In this document: positions 24,102 to 36,744 of the stretch, piece by piece | Numbering within the stretch: the first letter of the stretch is position 1 | Layout of the letters: each line of letters starts with the position of its first letter | DNA from: Triticum aestivum | Lineage: Eukaryota; Streptophyta; Magnoliopsida; Poales; Poaceae | NCBI RefSeq assembly: GCF_018294505.1 | Contig: NC_057801.1 | Span: forward strand, 431,176,619 to 431,240,618 | DNA: 64,000 bases | Direction: 5' to 3' | Notes under the pieces: model-generated | What the model was told of the DNA's origin: nothing | Database searches by the model: none | What the model saw: only the letters and a program-made list of their open reading frames with translations | Position numbers and translations under genes: made by a program

Positions 24102-27100
24102 TATAACGCCCCGGTTCCGATACGCCAGGTGTCCGCCAGTTATTCGCCTTAGTTGCCATGTCATTTGCTTGCGTGTTGCATTTTATCATGTCATCATGTG
24201 CATTTCATTTTGCATACGTGTCCGTCTCATGCATCCGAGCATTTTCCCCGTTGTCCGTTTTGCAATCCGGCGCACCTATGTCCTCCTGCGTCCCCCTTTT
24301 GTATCTTGTTGTGAGTGGATGCTAAACGTTCTCGGAATGACCCGAGACTTGCCAAGTGGCCTTGGTATACCACCGGTAGACCGCCTGTCAAGTTTCGTGC
24401 CATTTGGAGGTCGTTTGGTACTCCAACGGTTAACCGCGTAGCCCGAAAGCCCCCTCTCTCTTTGCAGCCCAACACCCCTCCAAAGTGACCCAAAAACCCA
24501 GCAAACTCCCCTCCATGCTCTCGATCGTTCGATCACGATCGCGTGGCCGAAAACCGCTCCTCATTTGGACTCTCCTAGCTCCCTCTACCTATAAATATGT
24601 GTCCCTCCCGAATTTTTCGCGCAGACGAAACCCTAGCCCCGCTCCCCTCGCGCGCCGGACATGTCCGCCGCCATTCGGACATGTCCACCGCCAGCCTCCA
24701 CGTCGCCCGGACCAATCCGGGGACGCCACGTCACCCCCGCCGCCGCCCCAGCCTATCCCGCGCCGCCACGTCAGCCCCGCGCCTCCCTCTCTCTCTCCTC
24801 CCACCGCCGCGGCCTGTGGGGCCCGAAGCGGGCCCGCACGAGCCCGCGCGCCGCCGCCGCCCGCCGCGGGTGCCCCGCGCTCCCGCCGCCTCCGCTCCTC
24901 CCGCCGGCGAGCCCCGCCGCCGCGCCGCCCCGAGTGCTCGCCGACGCGCCCCGCTGGCGTCACCGCCTCCTCGTCGGCCTCTGGCTCCGGCGCCGCCCGC
25001 CGCCCTCCACGGCCGCGGCTGCCCTCGCCGCGCCTCCCCAGCCCGAGCTCCGCCGCCGTCTGCCTCCCCGGAGGCCGGGTCTCTCCTCCGACCTCGCCGG
25101 CCTCCGCGCCCGGACCCCGCCGCCTCGGCCTCCCTCCGGCCGGATCCGCCTCCTCCCGGCCTCCCCGACCTCTCCCGCAGCTTCGGCCACCTTCTCCTTC
25201 AACTCCGGCGAAGTTCCGGCGAGATCCGCCGCCGCATCGAAAACCGTGAAGATCTGGAGGTTGCCCCCAAAAATGCCCAAGTCCCTGTTATTTTTTGCAT
25301 AATCATGCCATGTTCATCGCATCGTATCTCTGCACCCGTAGCTCTGTTTTGTGCGTGTAATATGTCAAATTGTTCGCCTCGACGAGTAAATCATTTCATT
25401 CCATTGCATCATATTCATTTGAGGTCATCTTGATGCATGAATCATTGTTGTAAGAGTGCTTCATGATGTTTTCTGCTGTCTGTTAACAGAACGAGCTCAT
25501 TTGTTATTTTTGCCATGATTGATGTGTGCATCCTATGAGGTTGATGTCTACATGTGTTTTGAAATATGCTATGTCTTCTTTACAGAGGTGCTTGCCATGT
25601 ATTTTTGTGATCAATGTGGTGACTAGCACAAGCATGCAAACTAGGCATCGTGATGTTGCTGATTTTAGTCCCTGTTCTGCTGTAATTTTGATGCCATGTA
25701 AACATGATGCTACAGAGAGATCCATGCATATTTTGAGATACTTCAGTAAGGGTGTTTTGAACATATGGTTATTGTCTATCCATCCCTGCCCTTTGTTGAA
25801 ATTATGGAATAGTCTAGCATGTCATTTGAGTGCTCTACTTTTGCTTCAAAATGTTTCCTGGCAGATTGTTTACATGTTATTCAATTTTACCAAGGTTGCT
25901 ATAGTTGATCCTTGCATGCTATGAACTTGTTCTTGCCTTGGATTGTTACATAAACATGTCTTCTTGATGATGTTATGCTTATCTTGTCATTCAATGACTT
26001 GTGGTGAGCGAATCGAGCTTGTTAAGTAGTGTACATGATGTTGCTGTTTTGCTAGGCTGAATCTGTTATTTCGTGATGCTATATAAACATGTTGCTACTA
26101 ATCATTCTATGCATAATCTGGAGATGATCACTAAATATGTTGTGATCTACTTGTCATCCTCTAACCATACATGCCCCTGGTTGCATTTATATCTTGTTGT
26201 AGCTTGTTCATATCTTGTTCCAAAGTTGCTTCATAATGTTGCTGTCAGCCTGTTAACATTAAGTTCAGTTGTTTCCATGATTGTTGCTAGTGTTCCATGA
26301 ACCCTATGACCTTGCTCTTGCCATGCCTAGCTTCATAAACATGTCTTATTACTGTTGGGTGCATTGCCATGCCATGTACTGCTCTGTAGTGAGTGGTACA
26401 AGCTCATCTACATGCCTTCATAATTCTGTTTCGGCCATGTTTGAATCTGTATTATAACTTGCCATGTTTACGTGAGTGCCATCATATTTTCTGATCCTTT
26501 TTGGCTTATGGTCAGTAAGGGACATTTGATCTATGCTTTGAGTAGAATCATGTCATTCCTTTGTTTGCCATTATAAGTTCCTGTAACATGTTGTTTGGTA
26601 GCTCTGAACATTGCATCGTGATGTTATTTTCTGCAAAGTCTGAATTGTTATTACTTGCAATCTTTCCATGTGTGTTTGAGCATGTTCTAGTGATTTCTAG
26701 AGATAGCTCAGTGTTCATGTTTTGTAATGCTTTACCTGTACATCATGTCCATGCCTTCTGTTATTATGTTGGGGTGCTGTAGCATGTTGTTTTAGTACTT
26801 GCAATATGCCTAGTTGCTGTTTTGGACAACTTGTCCTTTAAACTTGTATAGCATGTGTGTGTTGAACCGTTGCTCCGTTTTGAGTGTGCTCTATATGAAA
26901 CTTGCTTAGAATTGCATGTAGTTCAATATTTCCATGTTGCATCCTTGTTTTGAGGTGTTTGCTTGATGTTTGGGTGCATTTTGCATCAATGCCATGTTTA
27001 ACTTGTTTTGCTCATATCTTCTAGACCGTAGCTCCGAACTAAATGAACTTTATAAGTAACTTGACTAGAATCTCGTGTAGATCATCTTGGTGCATCTTAA

Positions 27101-29055
27101 CTTGATGCTTAACAACTTGAACATAAGGTTTATTCAGATCTGGACCAATTCCTAAATATGCATATGAGGACCTACCGGAATTATTATATGTTGTTCCCGG
27201 CCTCATTTAAACTTGCCTTGATGTGTTGCTCTTGTTTGCATCATCCCTTGCCATGAGTAGCTTCATGTAGCCGTGTCATGCATCATGTTTGTTCGTGCAT
27301 CATGCCTTGTTCATGTGTGGTGTGTTTACCGTGTTGTGTGCTTCTTCTTGTTAGTTCCTGTTTCGTTGCGATCGTGAGGATTCGTTCGTCTACGCTTGGT
27401 TCGGCTTCATCCGTTCGTCTTCTTCATGGACTCGTTCTTCTTCCTAGCGGGATTTCAGGCAAGATGACCGCTACCCTAGATCTCACTACTATCATTGCTA
27501 TGCTAGTTGCTTCGTTCTATCGCTATGCCGTGCTACCTATCACCTGTTTATCAAGCCATCCCATATTGCCATGAACCTCTAACCTTTGACACCTTTCCTA
27601 TGCAAACTGTTGTTTGGTTATGTTACCGCTTTTGCTCAACCCCTCTTATAGCGTTGCTAGTTGCAGGTGAAGTTGAAGATTGCTCCATGGTGGACAGGAT
27701 TTTGGTTGGGATATCACAATATCTCTTATATTATTAATGCATCTATATACTTGGTAAAGGGTGGAAGACTCGGCCTTTTGCCTAGTGTTTTCTTCCACTC
27801 TTGCCGCCCTAGTTTCCGTCATACCGGTGTTATGTTCCCAGATTTTGCGTTCCTTACGCGGTCGGGTAATTTATGGGACCCCCTTGACAGTTTGCTTTGA
27901 ATAAAACTCCTCCAGCAAGGCCCAACCTTGGTTTTACCATTTTCCTCACCACCACCTACCCCTTTCCCTTGGGTCGGCCAACCCAAGGGTCATCTTTATT
28001 TTAGCCCCCCCGGGCCAGTGCTTGTCTAAGTGTTGGTCCGAACTGAGCTGCCTACGGGGCCACCTCGGGGCAACTTGAGGGCTGGTTTTACTTGTAGGCT
28101 GACCCATCCGGTGTGCCTTGAGAACGAGATATGTGCAGCTCCTATCGGGATTTGTCGGCGCATCGGGCGGCTTTGCTGGTCTTGTTTTACCATTGTCGAA
28201 ATGTCTTGTAAACCGGGATTCCGAGTCTGATCGGGTCTTCCTGGGAGAAGGTCTATTCCTTTGTTGATCGCGAGAGCTTGTCATGGGCTAAGTTGGGACA
28301 CCCCTGCAGGGTATAATCTTTCTAAAGCCGTGCCTGCGGTTATAGGCAGATGGGAATTTGTTAATGTCCGGTTGTAGATAACTTGACACCAGATCCGAAT
28401 TAAAATGCATCAACCGCGTGTGTAGCCGTGATGGTCTCTTTTCGGCGGAGTCCGGGAAGTGAACACGGTTTCTGGGTTATGTTTGACGTAAGTAGGAGTT
28501 CAGGATCACTTCTTGATCATTACTAGTTGACGACCGTTCCGTTTTCTCTCTTCTCGCTCTTATTTGTGTATGTTAGCCACCATATATGCTTAGTCGCTGC
28601 TGCAACCTCACCACTTTACCCCTTCCTTCCCTTTAAGCTTTGCTAGTCTTGATACCCATGGTAATGGGATTGCTGAGTCCTCGTGGCTCACAGATTACTA
28701 CAACAACAGTTACAGGTACAGGTTGTGCGATGATCATGACGCGACAGCGATGCTTGCTTGCGTTGAGTCCTTCTTCTGCTTCTTCGATCAGGGGATAGGT
28801 TCCAGGTCGGCAGCCTGGGCTAGCAGGGTGGATGTCGTTTGAGTTTCTGTTTGTGTTTCATCCGTAGTCGGATGTTGATCTTATGTATTGTGATGTTGTA
28901 TTCATGTGGCATTGTATGCCTCTTGTATGTATCCCCATGTATTATGTAATGTTGATGTAGTGATATCCACCTTGCAAAAGCGTTTCAATATGCGGGTCTA
29001 TCCTTGGTGGGACCTTCGAGTTCCTTTTGGATAGGGTCGCATATTGGGCGTGACA
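24102..29055 (+). repeat. 5' LTR of element G
   Basis: This long LTR has three compositional parts: a short upstream part to about 24580, a very GC-rich proline/arginine-codon-like tract (24600-25250), and a long T-rich tail. A TATA box is at 24590-24597. Overlapping open frames in the GC-rich tract are not conserved in length between the two LTRs, so they are not called genes. Confidence 0.9.
24590..24597 (+). promoter_or_regulatory. TATA box of the G 5' LTR
   Basis: TATAAATA is preceded by a CT-rich stretch and followed immediately by the GC-rich leader. The same octamer is at 31955-31962 in the 3' LTR. Confidence 0.7.
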
Positions 29056-29058
29056 AGT

Positions 29059-29071
29059 TGGTATCAGAGCC
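29059..29071 (+). other. Primer binding site of element G (initiator tRNA-Met)
   Basis: TGGTATCAGAGCC is a perfect match to the initiator-Met tRNA complement and lies three bases after the LTR end. Confidence 0.9.
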
Positions 29072-31467
29072 TCGACTAACCTTAGGAGCCCCCTTGATTG
29101 ATCGTGTAGTTTGGCCGATGTTGAGTCTAGAAGAAAACTGTTTTCGGAGTCTAGTTATATCGGAGAGTAGGAATTCTTTTTACTCCTCAGCCCCTTCGTT
29201 GCTCTGGTGAGGAATCTTGACGTAGGTGTTTTGAATTACTCCTCTTCCCCTTCAAAAATTTTCGTTAGGATCACGCAGTTGGTTTTCCGATCGTTGTTCC
29301 TCAGCTCTTTTCATCCGCTGCATTTCTTGTCAAGTCGACTCGAGCCTCTTCATCTTTGAGTTCAATCCTCAGTTGTTTTCTTTTCCCACCCGCCCCCCTT
29401 CTTCTTCTCGAAACCGGAGTTCATAATCGAGTATCCATCCTACTCGTGCGAAGTCTTTGCTTTCTTTGAACCGGTGTTTTCTCTTCAAGATATTCGTCGG
29501 TTTCCCCTTCCAAGTTGCCTTTGGTTTTCCCGCCCTCCCACCCTTTCTCTTCCCGGAGTCCGAGTCTCTTTCGACCATCTATCTCGTTCGTGCGGAACCT
29601 CTTCAGTCTTTCGTAAATTATTTCAACCAGTGAATTCTCCTCTCGTTCGTCATTCTCCATCTCTTTTTTCTTCTCCGGTGGACGCAATTCAAGTTTTCGG
29701 GTTGATTACATTCTTTTCCTTGGATCAAGTGCCTTCCCCTGCTTGTTCGCCTCTCGCCAGTTTATCCTTCCGGAGAGTTCAAGACATATCAGGGGATTCG
29801 TCTGTGTTCCAATTAATTCGAGGTTGTCACCTCATTCAAATATTTCAATTGTTCCGGTGCATCATTTATCTGTTCAACATCCCTTTCCAACATAGATTTC
29901 TATTCAGTGGGCCCTAACCCACAGGTCTTTTCCCAGGATCTTACCTGACTCTTCTAATTATCCCGGAGCTATTCCAAATTATTTTCAAGTCTGGCGTAAG
30001 AATGAATTTCATCAGTCAGATGCCTTTCCAAGATCGATTTCAAATCATTTTATTGTTGGCTTAACCTCTTTGCTTTCCATTCTACCGGAGTATCTCAGTA
30101 TTTTGGTGGTGTTTTTCCCGTCGTCATTGGAAGACCGAAGAAGAGTTTTCCTCTAAGTCTTGTCTGTTCTCTCGAAGTTTCGTGATTCTAGCTGTCAGAT
30201 ATTCTTTTCACCTATCCGGAGTTTGTCAGAAATTGTTTCCCCTTTCTTTTCACCGGAGGCCATCATTCCAGCTATCGTTCTCTATTATCCCGGTGCTTCG
30301 TTCAAGTGCTCTTTAATCAGCTCGTTATCTCTTTGTTCTTTTGCATCTAAATCCCCTCGAGCTTATTGGTTCTTCTAATCCTTCCCGGTGACTCTTTCTC
30401 TTTCATCAGTCATTTTCGAATTCTTACGGTGGTTCCTTCAGACTCTTTTCCTCGACTATTATATCAATCCATTCGTTCTTCCAATCCTACCAGTGGTTCA
30501 TGAAGACCTTCTCAAGTTTGCGATATGTCACTTCTCAATTCTTTTTCAACAAGAATAAGTAATATGCAAAATCCATTGTTTGTCATCAATTTAATTTGAT
30601 GAAGGATGAGCATACAATAAATCTTATTCTTATTTCATCCAAGTGATTAATCCCTTCCTTCAGAGTTTGTTCTTGATGAATAAATTCTAGTTCCAAGTCC
30701 TTTCGTCTTTTCTTTTGCGGAGTTCAATCTTTCCTCAGCCATTTCGTCGGAAACCCCATCTAAATCATCGCAAGCTTTAATCTTATTCTTTCATCCTTCA
30801 ATTCTATCTCATCATCCTTTTGTCACCGAAGTTCTTCATGGTGGTTCTTCATGATTTAATTCATTCTCTCAAGAGTTCATCAAGATTCTTGTTGCCGGGG
30901 TTCAAGTATTTTTTTCTTCTCGCGTCTTGAAGCGCAAGTAATTCTTAATTTTCTTTTGAAGTGGAGTTTTGCATTTCTTCGTTCTTCTCAGTTGATCAAT
31001 CTTTTCCGCTTATGGTTGGTTATCACCTCATAATTTTGAGATGTTATCCATAAGTCCACGACAAGCTTATTCTTTCGTTATTGATTTTCTCAACAACTCC
31101 GTCAACCCTTCCTTCTAAGTTCTTTTCATTCGGTTCTTCCAATTCTTCCGGAGGCTTTGCGTTGTTCATCTCGTCAAGTGCCATCCCATCTTGTGAAGTT
31201 CATGTTCTATTCCTCCATGTTTTAACCGGAGTGTTACCTAAATCCTTTCAGTCTTATTCGTTTCTAATATGTTCTAACCAGAGTGGTTTCATAGTCTATC
31301 TGATTCCGTGAGCTTTCGATTCTCGTCATTCTCGTTGTTCCTCTCTTCTTCTTGAGTGCTCTCGATTCTTTGCTTCTTCTCTTCAGTTCTTGCTTCACCT
31401 CATCCCTTTTCCCTTCCGTGTCGGTCCTAAGATCTCGGTACGAGATCTCTTGTTAGTGGAGGAGTGT
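29072..31467 (+). repeat. Interior of element G, non-coding, pyrimidine-rich with recurring CCGG(A/T)G boxes
   Basis: There is no reading frame longer than about 150 codons and none looks like gag or pol. The plus strand is rich in T and C (TTCTTC, TTTCG). A short box of the form CCGGAG or CCGGTG, usually followed by a short A/T-rich word and TTC, recurs every 60-150 bases (for example near 29552, 29772, 29855, 29962, 30089, 30251, 30293, 31147 and 31228). The polypurine tract GTGGAGGAGTGT (31456-31467) adjoins the 3' LTR. Confidence 0.75.
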
Positions 31468-34400
31468 TGTAACGCGCCGTTCCGATGCGCCAGGTGTCCA
31501 CCAGTTATTCGCCTTAGTTGCCATGTCATTTTCTTGCGTGTTGCATTTTATCATGTCATCATGTGCATTTCATTTTGCATACGTGTTCGTCTCATGCATC
31601 CGAGCATTTTCCCCGTTGTCCGTTTTGCAATCCGGCGCTCCTATGTCCTCCGACGTCCCCCTTTTGTCTCTTGTTGTGAGTGGGTGCTAAACGTTCTCGG
31701 AATGGCCCGAGGCTTGCCAAGTGGCCTTGGTATACCACCGGTAGACCGCCTGTCAAGTTTTGTGCCATTTGGAGGTCGTTTGGTACTCCAACGGTTAACC
31801 GCGTAGCCCGAAAGCCCCCTCTATTTTTGCAGCCCAACACCCCTCCAAAGTGGCCCAAAAACCCACCAAACTCCCCTCCATGCTCTCGGTCGTTCGATCA
31901 CGATCGCGTGGCCGAAAACCGCTCCTCATTTGGACTCTCCTAGCTCCCTCTACCTATAAATATGTGTCCCTCCCGGATTTTTCGCGCAGACGAAAACCTA
32001 GCCCCGCTCCCCTCGCGCGCCGGACATGTCCGCCGCCGTTCGGACACGTCCACCGCCAGCCTCCACGTCGCCCGAACCAATCCGGGGACAACACGTCACC
32101 CGCGCCGCCACCCCAGCCTATCCTGCGCCGCCACGTCAGCCCTGCGCCTCCCTCTCTCTCTCCTCCCACCGCCGCGGCCCGCGGGGCCCGAAGCGGGCCC
32201 GCGCGAGCCCGCGCGCTGCCGCCGCCAGGCCCGTCCAAGCGCCGTCGCCCGCCGCGGGTGCCCCGCGCTCCCGCCGCCTCCGCTCCTCCGCCGGCGAGCC
32301 CCGCCGCCGCCGCCGCCCCGAGTGCTCGCCGACGCGCCCCGCTGGCGTCGCCGCCTCCTCGCCGGCCTCTGGCTCCGGCGCCGCCCGCCGCCCTCCGCGG
32401 CCGCGGCCGCCCTCGCCGCTCCTCCCCAGCCCGAGCTCCGCCGCCGTCTGCCTCGCCGGAGGCCGGGTCTCTCCTCCGAGATCGCCGGCCTCCGCGCCCG
32501 GACCCCGCCGCCTCGGCCTCCCTCCGGCCGGATCCGCCTCCTCCCGGCCTCCCCGACCTCTCCCGCAGCTTCGGCCACCTTCTCCTTCAACTCCGGCGAA
32601 GTTCCGGCGAGATCCGCCGCCGCATCGAAAACCGTGAAGATCTGGAGGTTGCCCCCAAAAATGCCCAAGTCCCTGTTATTTTTTGCATAATCATGCCATG
32701 TTCATCGCATCGTATCTCTGCACCCGTAGCTCTGTTTTGTGCGTGTAATATGTCAAATTGTTCACCTCGACGAGTAAATCATTTCATTCCATTGCATCAT
32801 ATTCATTTGAGGTCATCTTGATGCCTGAATCATTGTTGTAAGAGTGCTTCATGATGTTTTCTGCTGTCTGTTAACAGAACGAGTTCATTTGTTATTTTTG
32901 CCATGATTGATGTGTGCATCCTATGAGGTTGATGTCTACATGTGTTTTGAAATATGCTATGTCTTCTTTACAGAGGTGCTTGCCATGTATTTTTGTGATC
33001 ATTGTGGTGACTAGCACAAGCATGCAAACTAGGCATCGTGATGTTGCTGATTTTAGTCCCTGTTCTGCTGTAATTTTGATGCCATGTAAACATGATGCTA
33101 TAGAGAGATCCATGCATATTTTGAGATACTTCAGTAAGGGTGTTTTGAACATATGGTTATTGTCTATCCATCCCTGCCATTTGTTAAAATTATGGAGTAG
33201 TCTAGCATGTCATTTGAGTGCTCTACTTTTGCTTCAAAATGTTTCCTGGCAGATTGTTTACATGTTATTCAATTTTACCAAGGTTGCTATAGTTGATCCT
33301 TGCATGCTATGAACTTGTTCTTGCCTCGGATTGTTACATAAACATGTCTTCTCGATGATGCTATGCTTATCTTGTCATGCAATGACTTGTGGTGAGTGAA
33401 TCGAGCTTGTTAAGTAGTGTACATGATGTTGCTGTTTTGCTAGGCTGAATCTGTTATTTCGTGATGCTATATAAACATGTTGCTACTAATCATTCTATGC
33501 ATAATATGAAGATGATCACTAAATATGTTTTGATCTACTTGTCATCCTATAACCATACATGCCCCTAGTTGCATTTATATCTTGCTGTAGCTTGTTCATA
33601 TCTTGTTCCAAAGTTGCTTCATAATGTTGCTGTCAGCCTGTTAACAGTAAGTTCAGTTGTTTCCATGATTGTTGCTAGTGTTCCATGCACCCTATGACCT
33701 TGCTCTTGACATGCCTAGCTTCATAAACATGTCTTATTACTGTTGGGTGCCTTGCCATGCCATGTATTGCTCTGTAGTGAGTGGTACAAGCTCATCTACA
33801 TGCCTTCATAATTCTGTTTCGGCCATGTTTGAATCTGTATTATAACTTGCCATGTTTACGTGAGTGCCATCATATTTTCTGATCCTTTTTGGCTTATGGT
33901 CACTAAGGGACATTTGATCTATGCTTTGAGTAGAATCATGTCATGCCTTTGTTTGCCATTATAAGTTCCTGTAACATGTTGTTTGATAGCTCTGAACATT
34001 GCATCGTGATGTTATTTTCTACAAAGTCTGAATTGTTATTACTTGCAATCTTTCCATGTGTGTTTGAGCATGTTCTAGTGATTTCTAGAGATAGCTCAGT
34101 GTTCATGTTTTGTAATGCTTTACATGTACATCATGTCCATGCCTTCTGTTATTATGTTGGGGTGCTGTAGCATGTTGTTTTGGTGTTTGCAATATGCCTA
34201 GTTGCTGTTTTGGACAACTTGTCCTTTAAACTTGTATAGCATGTGTGTGTTGAACCGTTGCTCCGTTTTGAGTGTGCTCTATATGAAACTTGCTTAGAAT
34301 TGCATGTAGTTCCATATTTTCATGTTGCATCCTTGTTTTGAGGTGTTTGCTTGATGTTTGGGTGCATTTTGCATCAATGCCATGTTTAACTTGTTTTGCT

Positions 34401-36431
34401 CATATCTTCTAGACCGTAGCTCCGAACTAAATGAACTTTATAAGTAACTTGACTAGAATCTCGTGTAGATCATCTTGGTGCATCTTAACTTGATGCTTAA
34501 CAACTTGAACATAAGGTTTATTCAGATCTGGACCAATTTCGAAATATGCATATGAGGACTTACCGGAATTATTATATGTTGTTCCCGGCCTCATTTAAAC
34601 TTGCCTTGATGTGTTGCTCTTGTTTGCATCATCCCTTGCCATGAGTAGCTTCATGTAGCCGTGTTATGCATCATGCTTGTTCGTGCATCATGCCTTGTTC
34701 ATGTGTGGTGTGTTTACCGTGTTGTGTGCTTCTTCTTGTTAGTTCCTGTTCCGTTGCGATCGTGAGGATTCGTTCGTCTACGCTTGGTTCGGCTTCATCC
34801 GTTCGTCTTCTTCATGGACTCGTTCTTCTTCCTAGCGGTATTTCAGGCAAGATGACCGCTACCCTGGATCTCACTACTATCATTGCTATGCTAGTTGCTT
34901 CGTTCTATCGCTATGCTGCGCTACCTATCACATGTTTATCAAGCCATCCCACATTGCCATGAACCTCTAACCTTTGACACCTTTCCTATGCAAACCGTTG
35001 TTTGGCTATGTTACCGCTTTTGCTCAGCCCCTCTTATAGCATTGCTAGTTGCAGGTGAAGTTGAAGATTGCTCCATGGTGGACAGGATTTTGGTTGGGAT
35101 ATCACAATATCTCTTATATTATTAATGCATCTATATACTTGGTAAAGGGTGGAAGACTCGGCCTTTTGCCTAGTGTTTTGTTCCACTCTTGCTGCCCTAG
35201 TTTCCATCATACCAGTGTTATGTTCCCAGATTTTGCGTTCCTTACGCGGTCGGGTAATTTATGGGACCCCCTTGACAGTTTGCTTTGAATAAAACTCCTC
35301 CAGCAAGGCCCAACCTTGGTTTTACCATTTGCCTCACCACCACCTACCCCTTTCCCTTGGGTCGGCCAACCCAAGGGTCATCTTTATTTTAGCCCCCCGG
35401 GCCAGTGCTTGTCTAAGTGTTGGTCCGAACTGAGCTGCCTGCGGGGCCACCTCGGGGCAACTTGAGGGCTGGTTTTACTCGTAGGCTGGCCCATCCGATG
35501 TGCCCTGAGAACGAGATATGTGCAGCTCCTATCGGGATTTGTCGGCGCATCGGGTGGCTTTGCTGGTCTTGTTTTACCATTGTCGAAATGTCTTGTAAAC
35601 CGGGATTCCGAGTCTGATCGGGTCTTCCTGGGAGAAGGTCTATTCCTTCGTTGATCGCGAGAGCTTGTCATGGGCTAAGTTGGGACACCCCTGCAGGGTA
35701 TAATCTTTCGAAAGCCGTGCCTGCGGTTATAGGCAGATGGGAATTTGTTAATGTCCGGTTGTAGATAACTTGACACCAGATCCGAATTAAAACGCATCAA
35801 CCGCGTGTGTAGCCGTGATGGTCTCTTTTCGGCGGAGTCTGGGAAGTGAACACGATTTCTGGGTTATGTTTGACGTAAGTAGGAGTTCAGGATCACTTCG
35901 TGATCATTACTAGTTGACGACCGTTCATCTCGCTCTTATTTGCGTATGTTAGCCACCATATATGCTTAGTCGTTGCTGCAACCTCACCACTTTAGCCCTT
36001 CCTTCCCTTTAAGCTTTGCTAGTCTTGATACCCATGGTAATGGGATTGCTGAGTCCTCGTGGCTCACAGATTACTACAACAACAGTTGCAGGTACAGGTT
36101 GTGTGATGATCATGACGCGAGAGCGATGCTTGCTTGCGTTGAGTCCTTCTTCTGCTTCTTCGATCAGGGGATAGGTTCCAGGTCGGCAGCCCGGGCTAGC
36201 AGGGTGGATGTCGTTTGAGTTTCTGTTTGTGTTTCATCCGTAGTCGGATGTTGATCTTATGTATTGTGATGTTGTATTCATGTGGCATTGTATGCCTCTT
36301 GTATGTATCCCCATGTATTATGTAATGTTGATGTAATGATATCCACCTTGCAAAAGCGTTTCAATATGCGGGTCTATCCTTGGTGGGACCTTCGAGTTCC
36401 TTTTGGATAGGGTCGCATATTGGGCGTGACA
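31468..36431 (+). repeat. 3' LTR of element G
   Basis: It is 4,964 bp and starts TGTAACGCGCCG. It differs from the 5' copy by scattered substitutions and a few indels: an extra stretch of about 18 bp near 32225-32245, and a loss of about 15 bp near 35925. The TATA box is at 31955-31962. Confidence 0.9.
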
Positions 36432-36744
36432 GCAAACCCTTGTCCTTGTTGTCGGCGTTTATCTTGCCGGCCTGTTTGAACACCCAGCAATCTCTGTTAG
36501 TGTGATTGGCTGGTTTATCAGGGGTACCATGAATCTGGCACGAGCGGTCGAGTATGCGGTCCAGACTGGACGATCCCGGATTGTTTCTCTTGAACGGCTT
36601 CTTCCGCTGACCGGATTTGGAGTTGCTGAATCCGGCATTGACTGTCGTATCCTCCGCATTGTCGCCATTATTTTGACGCTTGTGTCTATTGCGCTATGGC
36701 TTTCCGCTACTGTCATGGATGTCTAAAGTACCAGGGTTTCCAGG
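36432..36744 (-). pseudogene. Gag C-terminal / linker fragment of element E
   Basis: Read on the minus strand, this fragment encodes the basic, Asn/Ser/Lys-rich stretch between gag and protease, with a nucleic-acid-binding-like patch that includes CQIHGTPDKPANHTNRDCW. It is separated from gag proper by H and from the protease by G. It shows only that the three blocks (45489 rightward, 36744-36432, and 24101 leftward) once joined. Confidence 0.6.

Larger units (their letters stand above)
24102..36431 (+). mobile_element. Element G: LARD, Sukkula-like non-coding Gypsy derivative
   Basis: Two LTRs of 4,954 and 4,964 bp flank a 2.4-kb interior without coding capacity. That is the layout of the large retrotransposon derivatives (LARDs) described from barley, such as Sukkula. 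The flanks read GCAAC (24097-24101) and GCAAA (36432-36436), a TSD with one change. The LTR starts T(G/A)TAACGC and ends GGGCGTGACA. A perfect initiator-Met PBS follows the left LTR. By eye the LTRs differ by only about 1-2%, so the insertion is young within this nest. Confidence 0.88.

Noticed and set aside
24485..25433. Long overlapping proline/arginine/serine-rich plus-strand frames in G's 5' LTR (and 31850-32821 in the 3' LTR)
   Set aside because: They arise from very high GC content with few stop codons. The frames overlap in all phases, and their lengths differ between the two nearly identical LTRs because small indels shift them, so there is no selection for a protein.
27946..28284. 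Minus-strand 112-codon frame in G's LTR, partly conserved in the 3' LTR (35384-35671)
   Set aside because: It is shortened in the second LTR by a small indel, lies in a region with no promoter on that strand, and shows no known domain.
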